From NCBI GenBank assembly GCA_033964015.1, contig JAWWUD010000109.1:248001-312000 (forward strand): DNA of 64,000 bases, written 5' to 3'. Each line of letters starts with the position of its first letter. Positions within the stretch are counted from its first letter, which is position 1. Shown one piece after another: positions 23,494-35,400 of the stretch. This DNA is from Scolanthus callimorphus. Its lineage: Eukaryota; Cnidaria; Anthozoa; Actiniaria; Edwardsiidae. The notes beneath the pieces are model-generated. The model searched no databases. It saw nothing but the letters and a program-made list of their open reading frames with translations, and was not told the DNA's origin. Both the position numbers and the translations under genes were made by a program.

Positions 23494-26400
23494 TTATCCT
23501 GTGTACGGCTTGGCTCCAGGTCTCTGAGCCTCTTTTTGTAGCTCGACTTCAATCTTGGCGTTGACTTTGTCCCAGTCAACCTCCACCTTAAAAAACAACA
23601 ACATATTTTTGATACACCAAATGCACCTTTAGGCTTCTTTAGGCAATAATGTTATGATTTTATGAGAATAAACTTTTCGGCTGAGTTTCAAGTGATTTTG
23701 AGTTCTGTTTCTTCAAAGTGAAAAAGTATCGTGAAAAGTATATACAGAAGGGAAGAAAGGGGATAATTATACCCCCTGGGGGGGGGGGGGGGTACTTCCT
23801 CAAATAAGGTATACGGGTATGAGCCGCCATATAGGGTCGGGTTTTTGAGACCTCGGCGGCACATCCCTACCCAAACATCAGCCCCCCGGTCTAAGCCGTC
23901 AATGGCGTTCCTCTGGCTCATAGTCAGGCGTCCAAATTTTATTGCGAATTGTGCGTTTCTTAATCATCTCTTAATTTTTTTGACAGCAATAATTTAGACA
24001 ATTCGGGCGGCCACTGTTCAGCCGCCATCTTGTCCTTTGTTATTCATGAATTTCGTGGCACTTGAGCTCTTATTCTACGAGATAAATTTATAGTGTAGAA
24101 CTCTAAAGATTTATGGCAAAGAGAAACGATCATTGGAATATGACAAGTGAACAATTGATAGCTAAATTACTTTTCTAGATGTTTTCTTCTATTTACGAAA
24201 ACATGTTTTCCAATTCCCAGTCAGACACTCTTTCGGAGATATAAAATCAGGAAAAATATCGGGATTCTTCGGCACACAGGTTGATATCAGCCTGCGACAT
24301 AGCTACCGGAGTATAGACCATATGTGCCAAGGTATTAATGGCCTCTGAATGAAACAAAGTTGCAGAGATTTTGCTGCAGAGTCTGGAGAATCACTTCACT
24401 GACTTGGACAGTAAGTGCCGTGAAACTCATGAATAACAGGACAAGATGGCGGCTGAACAATAGCTTTGCGAGTTGTCTAAATAATTCCTGTAAAAAGAAT
24501 TTTCAGAGATGCCTCCCAATCAAAAATTGACAAGTACCCGTAGGCCAATCATACTGGAAAGCTTCATGCTTTTATCAAAAAACGCACAATCATTTGGCTT
24601 AGCCGACTGACTACTACAAACGCGCCACAAATGAAAATAGGGTTTGTATTTTCTTGCCCAACGTCCCTCGTCGGTGGAAATTCGGGCTTCCCGACGGTCA
24701 TCCCTACCATTTTAACCTTCAAGTACCCCCCCCCCCCCCCCCCCCCGGGATCAAAGGTCTCTCGCGTCACAATGTCCACGATACCCACCCCTTGTGCGAA
24801 CTGTAGAAACCTTTTGCTTGTCTCCTTCCGTGCAAAGTTCTCGAGATACTTCTGTCTGAACGCCAAGACCGTGTCTACATGTGTCTTGTGTTTGACGGCT
24901 AACTCAAGAGCCCTGATAGTGGGAGAAAGTGTTAGGTATTGTAAACTAACGCGATATTACAAAAACCCTTTATACCAAAACGCGCGCGTTTCTCGAATTC
25001 CGATTGGCTCTGGGTACTGGCTGTGCCTCGTGAGTCCACAACATTTTGATTTGACCACTTTATTACGTCGTTCCGTGGTATATAAGAGGACATATCACGG
25101 AAAACCAGAGGACATTTGTTAAGTGCCCGATGGTCGATGTCCGATAGTAAAATGCTAATTTGGTACAACGCTAATAGTAGTGAACTCAATCTCGTGAAAT
25201 TTCAATCCATCCTTTGGTCTAAAACTGGTTGTAATCATAGACCAGCAAAATAATGACAAGTATTATCAAAGTTTCTAACCGTATTAGATGAACACAAGAA
25301 CAGTTTGCGCAGTTAGAAAAGTACATTGGTTGTGTATTTTATGTATGAAATTGACAATATTCAAACGATAAAATAGCCCCACTCGTCAATATCGGGCAAT
25401 CATCTATATCGGGCAGCGTAGTAGTACTAATCTCTCCCATTTAAATCAATTTAAAGGTGTCAATATTAGTCGACATGGCACTAGATACTTATAAACTGCG
25501 AGAAAGAGATCAATATTGGTCTATGTGGCCCTGCATACAAGTACTAACCTGCCCCAGGTTAGGTCGTGAGGTCGATATTGGTCTAATATGGCCCTACTAA
25601 CCTGTCCCAGTTAAAGAGGTCAATATTGGTCTGTATGGCCCTGTATATAAGCCCCGCCTGTAGTAAGATTGTCTCAGCCTCCAGGGGTTGGCGGCAAAAA
25701 AGAGCCATGGCTGCATTTCTCCCCTCCTTGGTAGGGATCTCCTTGATATGATTTATGTACTGTACCTTGTCAGCCTGTCATCAATAACAATGATTAAACT
25801 TTTACACGATATTCCATTCACGGTATGAGTACAAGAAATGACACAAGTTATAATTTGATGCTGTCAAAGGCACGGAATACATTTTCGAAGAACAGTTTTA
25901 AGCTTGTGACTGCAATAAAGCGAAAACTAGCTCTTCCTGCTGAAATGAAAGAACTCATTCCATTATAGCCTTTTTGTCACACTAAGGGTGCATCTCGCGA
26001 AATAATAATGATGTAAATAGCTTTAAGCACAAAGCTTTTTTTTCTTTTATTTTGGCTTTGAGAGTCATGCGTAAATTATCATTGTAATATTAGGGGAGCC
26101 CCTCGATAAATAAATAAAGTATCCATTGCAAATCAGGGGGCTTCACAAAGCAGGTACATGTATTTTGTTCACGATTCATAATTTATATGGGCACCCGCAC
26201 CTGACGGGTGCAGTACATAGAGCAGATTTCGTATGACTATGAAAATTGCCGCGATACGGCGCGGCACTGTCGCGGTACGGAACCTGCCACCTGCTGTAGA
26301 TACAACTTTGTTGCGGCACGTTTCACAGTCATACGAAATCTGCTCTAGTTTACCTCATCAATAGCGGCGTAGGCAGTTTCGGCCGTATTGAGATCTTTAG

Positions 26401-29400
26401 CATAGGCAGCCATTGTGGCTAGACAAGCCCACAATGCCGAATCCTGGACAAAATAGAACAAATATAGGTATATGTATAGTAACATTATAATGACAAAATG
26501 CAAAATTTAGTCAAAGAATATATGAAGTAAAGATCAAGAGACAGGGTTTCTACGGCGAGTAAGTTTCAAACTTTTCAAGTGTTTTTCCAGCATCACAAGT
26601 GCGTTTATCACATTATAACTTACAGAAATCCGCGTTTTATTGCTTTTATAAAATAGCTTTGCATCTGCCGTGCGTTTATAATGTGAGAATGCACAGCTCT
26701 CGGCCAATCAGAGCGCGCGTACTATCTTAGCTATTTTATAAAATTCGATGATGGTAAATGGATGTTTTATGCAACAACTTGCGAAAAGTACAAACCAGAT
26801 CTTATTTTTCTGCAACGAAGAGATCAGCTGATACAATGGACGATTCCAGCTATAACGCACGCTGCATGTCGGTAGAGTACCAGAGTATCCTGGAGTCCAT
26901 AGCTATGGTAATGGACGATTCCAGCTATAACGCACGCGCGCGCTGCATGTCGGTAGAGTACCAGAGTATCCTGGAGTCCATAGCTATGGTAATGGACGAT
27001 TCCAGCTATAACGCACGCGCGCGCTGCATGTCGGTAGAGTACCAGAGTATCCTGGAGTCCATAGCTATGGCAATGGACGATTCCAGCTATAACGCCGCGC
27101 GCGCTGCATGTCGGTAGAGTACCAGAGTATCCTGGAGTCCATAGCTATGGTAATGGACGATTCCAGCTATAACGCCGCGCGCGCTGCATGTCGGTAGAGT
27201 ACCAGAGTATCCTGGAGTCCATAGCTATGGTAATGGACGATTCCAGCTATAACGCCGCGCGCGCTGCATGTCGGTAGAGTACCAGAGTATCCTGGAGTCC
27301 ATAGCTATGGTAATGGACGATTCCAGCTATAACGCCGCGCGCGCTGCATGTCGGTAGATGTGGGACATTTGTCGAACAAACTGTTAAAAAAGCGCGCGCT
27401 GCATTCTGGTAGTTGTGGGACACGACTTGGGCATTTCCATCGCTTATAGCTGGAATCGTCCATTGCAAAACGGAACGTCACACAATCAGTTTTAAATCGC
27501 ATGAAAAATATATTCTTGGTCATCCACTTTTTCGTCAAAATCAGAAACATCTAATATGTTATATGTTTCTGTCAAAAATACAATACAGAAATGCACAACA
27601 TTGTTTACAAGCTGGGACATACTTTAACAAATCGGCAAAGTCGGACGGCGTCATCCCATTTAGACTCAGAGCAGTATTTATGTAACATGGCAGGGTATGG
27701 GGAAATTCTGTGAAGAGAGAGAGAGACGAAACGTATTTTAAAACGAACATAATTATGCCCTAGACCGAGAGGAGACCTGGCGGTGATCAAAAGGGAGAAG
27801 TGAGGGAGAGAGGAAGAGAAAGAAAGCTGAGAGGAACATCGCCAGCCCGGAAAAGCTGAAAGACACAGAGGCTACGTAAAGAATACACCCGCGCACGCCC
27901 ACGCCCGCCTACCCGCACACAGGTTACGAGACCTGAAAACCCAAACTGATTATGCGAATGAGTGCATGCCTTGTATTCGCAATTATTATAATTATTATAA
28001 TTAATGTCAAACAATAACATACAGATTAGTAGTGATGACGGGCTGCCAGTTTATAAGCCATAAGCAGTCGACCTTTCTGACTTTTACTGTCCACTTCATT
28101 GTACAGCGAAAGGAGTTGTTGAAAAACTAGTGCCTCACAGAGCGCGATAACCTTAGATTGGACATGAGCATGACTACTGCAGGAAACACAGCGCACTTAC
28201 ATGGTGCTACAAAGAGATCCATCGGCACGACGCATGGTACAGTGGTTCTCTAGGAAGTTCAGGATGTGAGGATTCTTGCCAAATTCACTATAACAGAATA
28301 CATAAAGGTTAGCGAACTTGCAACTGCGGAAGTCACGCGGACGCAACATCTTGTTAGCTTTACTTCTAATGGACGATTCCAGCTATAACGCACGCGCGCG
28401 CTGCATGTCGGTAGATGTGGGACATTTGTCGCACAAACTGTTAAAAAGCGCGCGTTGCATTCTGGTAGTTGTGGGACACGGCCTGGGCATTTCTGAATAA
28501 AGCCAAGAGCGCGCGCGCTTATAGCTGGAATCGGCCATTCTAAGTCCATTCTGGCGTTCCATGCTTACTACGCACTTCGCGCGCCTCCCGAAAGGTCACC
28601 ACGCGAAAGAACGTTTACGTTGGACGTTGCACGCGTAGCCAATCAAAGCGCCCAAATTTATTTGAAAGTCACCCCCATAGAGATAGGCAGCACAGAGTAA
28701 GGGATAGAGTTGTTCAGGGCGGTTAGAGGGTAAGGGGGTTAAGTGGTAAGGGGGATTAGAGGATGGGGTAGTATAATTCCACCACATATTCTACCTGGAG
28801 TCCTTTTCCAGCAAGGTTCTGGGTAGTATATCCTGGTCAACAAACACGGCTGTAGGGTAGTACCAGACAGTGAAGCGGCCATCCTGGAAGGCGGACAGCA
28901 TGTTGGTGGTGTCATTCCAAGACATGGTAGTGATCATGGTGCCTGGACAGAAGAACAAACATGGACACGTGAGATATATCAGAAGTAGTCCAAGGGGTGC
29001 CATGTTTTACTGCGCGCTAATCGTATAGTCGAACATTTGGTCGACCATTCACACAGTTTTGTTATTGCCAACGAGTCAGCCGAGTAAAAACACGAAGCTT
29101 TGGAGGCGGCATCATTATATAGCTGTGCGTGTGTATTTTGGAGTCTACAGGGGCAAAATGTCGGTTGAACTTTTAAGTTAAGGTGACGTCGTAGGAACGG
29201 AAACCAGGCACGCTTCTTTGTGCCTTTTTGTGCGCAGACGTATCGTCTATGAGCTTCCATGTGTTTTGAGTCAGCCGAGTGAGAACACGAAGCTGACTAC
29301 AGTCGGCAGCAAACACTTAAAAGTTTTAGCAACATAGAATAACACACGAAGTTGTTTCCATAATATTTTTGAAGCTCTGAGTCTTCGTGTTGATCTCCGT

Positions 29401-32400
29401 TGGCACTACCGGGAGGTACAGTAAAAACCCGCATAAAAGAACAGGTGTTTGGGGATTCAGGCTGATTTTGTTCTTGTATATTTGGTGTCTTCTGCAAAAT
29501 CAGCCTGAAAATGTTCTTAAAGTTGTTTCTTGACATCAAATACTGCATACAGTACCAACAGTCAAATAAAGAAATATGTGATTGGTAGAAAGGTGACAGT
29601 CATTAGTAACAACAATTAGTCAAGTCTAAAAAACAATTGCTCAATGTACCCTGGGATTCCTGCTTCAGAACTGTGTGTGCATGGTCTAGCACATTATATT
29701 GTTCTCCTCGGTACTCTACTACACAGTAGGTTACTGTACTTGAATCTAACTGGCAGCAATTGTTTTATACAAGAACAATTTTCATTTTTCAGGCTGCATG
29801 TGTTCTTATGTATAAGGTACCTTTTTGACCAAATTTCAGCCTGAGTGTTCTTAAACCACTTGTTCTTTTATGCGGGTTGTTACTGTAGTCCTAGTTTGTT
29901 TATTTATTTATGTATTTACTTATTTATAGTTCCGTCGGGAAAACCCAGGAGACTTAGCTTAAACCCTTACCCAGTTTGACAAACTTGGCGGCTGGTCCTA
30001 TGTGCTTGATAGGCGTCAGATACAGATCTCTGTTTTTGTCTATGATGGCGAGTTGTCGGTCACTGGTGGGACCCTTCTGATTCAGCGCCAGCTCCATCAC
30101 TTCCATCTGCGTTATAAACAAGAATCAACAAGTGTTTGTCTCTCCTGCCTCGTCGTACCTAGGCGCGTTCTAGTGATTTTCGAGGCGAGAGCGAGCTAGC
30201 TAGGGCGCCTTCTCGTGCTCCTTTGCGACAGCGTCGAGCCTTCCTATGATGCTTTGTGTGCGTCGTGAATTCGCCTTTCTTCGAGATTGGCCGTGGGGTT
30301 TTGTTCTTTTCGACACACCTGAGATGCTTGGATACGAGGAAGTTTGTCTGTCTGGTTTTGGTCCGTCTTAGATTAATTCTCGTACCCAGCGCTGCCCGAC
30401 ACGTCACCTCACAGGGGAAGCACTGGTAACAGGCTAACAGCCACTAATGCATGCACCAAATTTGTACAGAGTTAGAGCCATCGAGAGAAAGACCTTTCTG
30501 CGCATGCTCAAACGTTTAAAACAAGCCAATCGGCGAAGGCCCTTTAAATGGTCGTTCTGTGTACGAGAATGAACTTTGGGGAACCAGTAATTTTTGGTAA
30601 AAATTATTAACATTTTTCAATAAAGTAGCTTTGTTTTGTTTTCTATCTGAGCCAGAGCGAATCAAGGTTAGCGTTTGGTAGTAAGGCATGCGCCATGTGC
30701 AAAGTTAAGATCTTCATAATTTGTCTCAGCATTTCTTTAAACCTACCGTGTGCGTCAAAGGTTCGCCGCTTCCAACAGGTTTTCCAGTCAGTGCCTCAAA
30801 TAGGTAGATCACTAATGCAAAATAAACAAAATAAAGATCCGATTGTTAGAGGGACAGTACTAGACTAGTACACGGTTCAGAAATGGGTCAACAGTTTTGG
30901 CGCGGATTGTAGCCTGCTAGCCGGCTCTCCAGTGGGTTTTTTCGGATATTCGATTTCTTGGCGCGCGGGATTCCTGTGCGACACAGGAATCCCGACGCCA
31001 CAGGAACCCCGCGCGCGCTCTAACGAATTCTTCTCTGGAAAACCCACTGGAGAGCCGGCTCGCAGGCTACGGGGATTGTAGCTATAACGGTGTTCGTGCG
31101 CTGTTGAAACCTGCGCTGGTCCCCTCTGGGAAATACTGGAATTGGGTATGAAGAGTAGCAATGGCAAGGTACCAAATATTAAAGAGATTGCCTTTTGAAG
31201 GTTTCCATCTAAGAGAGAAAAACAGACATAGGGACATTTTTCTACATCATATTTCTGTGTACCTTTTTCATCCTTGCGGTCCTTTATTGCAAGGGTGTCA
31301 TTACTGAGGGACACTGTTTGCTCATTCAGCACATCAGTCCTGAGCCCCTGGAACTTTGGGGCACTAATAAGGCGGCCCTACAGCACAAAATGACGAAAGT
31401 ATATCATTAGTTACTAGGCTAGAATGCCAAATATATGACAAGAAAAATTACAGACCTCGTAGGAATATGTCTGAAGGCCAGAGTCATCTACAACAAGAAA
31501 GTGTCTAGAAAAAAACAAAAAACAAAACAAATTACCACCATTTGCGTCAATATCTGTGTGACGATTTTTTTGTGAAGGTTTACTTATCAAACGAGCACGT
31601 TTTGTCGAAAAGTAGTCACGTTTATCGCTCTCTGATTGGCTGAAAAAAAAAGGGTCAAAACTGCAACCAATCAGTGAGCAAGAAACGCGACAGCTTCTCA
31701 ACAAAACGTGCACGTTTGAGACATAAACTAACATGAAACACTCGTCACACTTCATGGATGGACGCAAATGGTAGTAACTAGTGAAAAATGTTGGAGCCAC
31801 GTTGTGCTTTGGTCAGTTAGTCAAAATGTACAGAAGACGTCCTTGAGGTCTCAGGGGGTTGTCGGATTGTAAATGAGGCATGCAGTGGTAGGGGGTGAGG
31901 GCATGAGAAAACAAAGGAGACGTCCCCTGCCTACATGACTCATCTTCATTTACAATCTTGCAACACCCTGAGTCTCCAAGGATGTTGAAGGGAATTTATT
32001 TCAAGCTCTGCAGATGCAGTGTGTAATCTGGTGCATTTTTAAGAGAGGACAAGGCAGGACAGAATAGAATGATATGACATTAAAAAAGATAGAGGATAGA
32101 TAAAGTAGTAAACAAAAAGAAACTTTTTTCTGTACTTGACTAGTGTGGTTTTATCAAATGATGGTGACTTACTTTTCTGTGAGAATAATCAAGGAAATGT
32201 TGCCATTCTTTAGATCAAAGATCATGGGTGTGTTCCAGTTCTTCACGCTAAAAACATGAATAACAAAATATGTACTTTATTAAATACAATGCACAGAGGA
32301 AGATTTTAGTTAAGCATCCTGTAAGTGCAGCATAATTACATAATACATCAAACACAGGACAGCTACCTAGTTGCATTGCGATGTCAAAACGGGTAAAAAA

Positions 32401-35400
32401 AAAAACGAGGCAAAGCCGAGATGTTTTAAGTACAGACAAGGTGTTTTTACAGTCGAAGTACTGATGAAACAGGCTGTCCAGTTTTCTATATTAGCTTCTC
32501 CATAGAGTCATTTAATGTTGAGAAAAAGAAGAAATAAAATCTCAAAAAACCTTTGCAAATGAAGACCATGTATAATTCAAACCTCCTTCATACTTATGAT
32601 TTTCTTTGCTTTGAAGATTGATTAATTATTGAGTTTGAGAAAATCACTCGACTTAGAAATGATTCTAAAGATAAATATATCTCTGAAAATAAATTCCACT
32701 TTATATATTTGACTATTTGAAAAAGCACCTGACTGTCAATTTTAATTTACCTGTATATATAGCACTGTGATGATGTGGCCACCACAAGATGCTGAAAACC
32801 AAGACATGTCTTGATGATTCTATCCCGAAAATCTGCAAAGAAACATGAATCATGCACATCTGAGTGACTTGTATGTAAAAGATGCTTAGTGAAACTTATC
32901 GTCCAGGGCTAGACATCATCATCATCATCATGTTTTCCCTGTTCACCTATCCTTGGCCTCAGGGCACATCTGCTCCGGGAAGCGTCCTCGAAGCAGATGA
33001 TCGAACTTCGTTTTGTACATCATCCATTTCCTGGCCTGCATTGGATCTATCTGGAGGAGATCCTCAACCAGGTTTCCATGATATCATGATCTATTTCCAT
33101 GATCATTGCAGCTAATATAGAATCTAGATATAATATATGGTTCTTGTAAAATTCCACCAATTATTAATATGACAAATTTGTAGGTTTGCTGCAGCTATAA
33201 AACTGTGCCCTAAAATTGCAGAGATTGCATTGAAACTTGACAGATGTAAAATGACAAATTATGTTTTGTTATTATAAACATTTTGAACCATGTCTCGATC
33301 ATGTCTGGGGGTGAATTTTGGCATGCAAAAAGCCTTGCAAAGGACACAAACTAAAAGCTTTGGAATGAATGAATGAATAGAGATTTGAGTGATTCAGTAG
33401 TACCTAAGGTTTCCTTGGTGTCGTTCAAGACGTCCCGGACGCTGATGCTCTTCCTTTCCGTCACTGTTACCTCAAAGTTCTTCCATTCAAGACGTCTATG
33501 AGAGAAACAATTAAATCGAAATAAGATCTGCAAGTCTGCGGAGTCAGTCTCGAACATTTACATTTAATTACATAACAAGATTGGCCATACCCTAGTTTGA
33601 TTCAGATATTAAGTATATATAGGCTTTGATAAACGCTTGTTGTAGTTAAAAAGACTTTAACTCATTTTTGCTTTGTGTTTGGGATTTTGGGTTTTACAGC
33701 CAATCTAAGCCAATCACTTCCTTGCCTAGTGCAGTCACCTGGCTATTCTGTCACAACAAAAACCCAGTCAAGTGCACTAAGTAAAACAGGGCAAGGACCT
33801 GATTGGTTGAGATGGTTTAACTGACAGAACAAAACAAACCATGTTATATGTTTGTACAAATACCTCTCAATCACATGGGCAAAGATTACTTGGCCATTCC
33901 CACAAGCCCCAGCAAGCTGTGTGCCATCACTGGACCAGGCAATGTTAAATATGGATCCAGTGTTAGGCTTCTCAAGTGCATAGGACCACTGATATAAAAA
34001 TATAAATGTTTGGAAGACAGAGGACTATTATTTACAGATGATGTTAGTAATATGTATGTTTGACGTACAGGTTTTAGAAAAAAGGGGGATATTGTATGTA
34101 ATGCTTGGTGGGAACCTGGCTTAATTGGGCAGGCTTCAAAATAGCAGTCAGCTGCCAGTGATAGCCAGCCATTCAGGGGTGGATTTAGGGGGACTGTGCC
34201 CCCCTTTTTGGGAGAGATTTTTCCAACATACATTTACTGTATTTGCTGGTGGAAATTTGCAATTTTTGGTCCCTTTACTATCTGACTATACATTCCCCCC
34301 TTTCTGAAATTCCTGGATCCACCTTTGAGTTTTGGGTCAACAATATAACAACAAACATGGTAAAAACAAATGTGAAAATTGTGTGGAAAATTAGGTTGAA
34401 TTGTGTGCAAAAAATGGCCAAAAAATGATTGTACACCATAAGTTTTGCAGCAATTTTGCAGAAGATGCTGGAATTCCTCTACGATGAACATACCCATTAC
34501 CGCATCTTGTCAAAGGCCCTGGAATAGTATCTCCTTCTGTTTTTGTGCAGGCTGTATACTAGTGCTCACAAAGCCGGCAAATTTTAGCAGATTTTGAAAA
34601 ATTATTTTGACCACTGTTAAGCTTTTACAAAAAAACCTTTATGCCCCATGTTGAATTTCCATCTTCAGCTAGCCACCCTGGATATTTTTAATTGTCCTAT
34701 TTTTGAATTGCATCAAAGAACTTGGTGATGTAAGGCAAACTTACTCCTGTCTTGTCACACAACCTTAAAGTGTTGAATGAGCCAATTGAAAATAGTTCTC
34801 CTGCAAAAGATTGATACATTTTATTAAAGCTTGCAGTTTCATTGTCATAATTGGTCCAGCAAGTGCAAAAACTGAATTTCTATCTCTGCTGATAATAACA
34901 TTTCAGCTCCAGTTGCCATTTAGCGACTAGTTATTTGATTGGACAGCTTCTCCACAACTAATACTTTGGCGACCAAGTTTTTGGGGATCCTTTTTATTGT
35001 GATTAGTAGTCAACTGGCAACTCAAGATGCTGAATAACTAGACATGCTTTATTTACCATCAGGAGCCCAGGATACACTTGTTATTGGATACTCATGAGGC
35101 GAGCTTGAGTAGATGACACGCCCATAACTGTCCCACACCTGGAAAATGTGCCAAATCCAAGAAATATGTTAGTTTGTTTCAATTTCTGTGGAACTTCCAC
35201 TCAGCTGACAATCTGTGAATTCTTCTTCTTGCTTATTGATTGTCTGTATATTTATACATAAAATGGATATCACACCTTTCTTCTTAAAAACAGAGACGTC
35301 ACCTTACCCTACTAACACATACTTTATAAAGCAATAAAGAAATAATAATAAAATAATAATATATGTCTCTGACGGGCTATACCTTATATTTACAGTCCTC

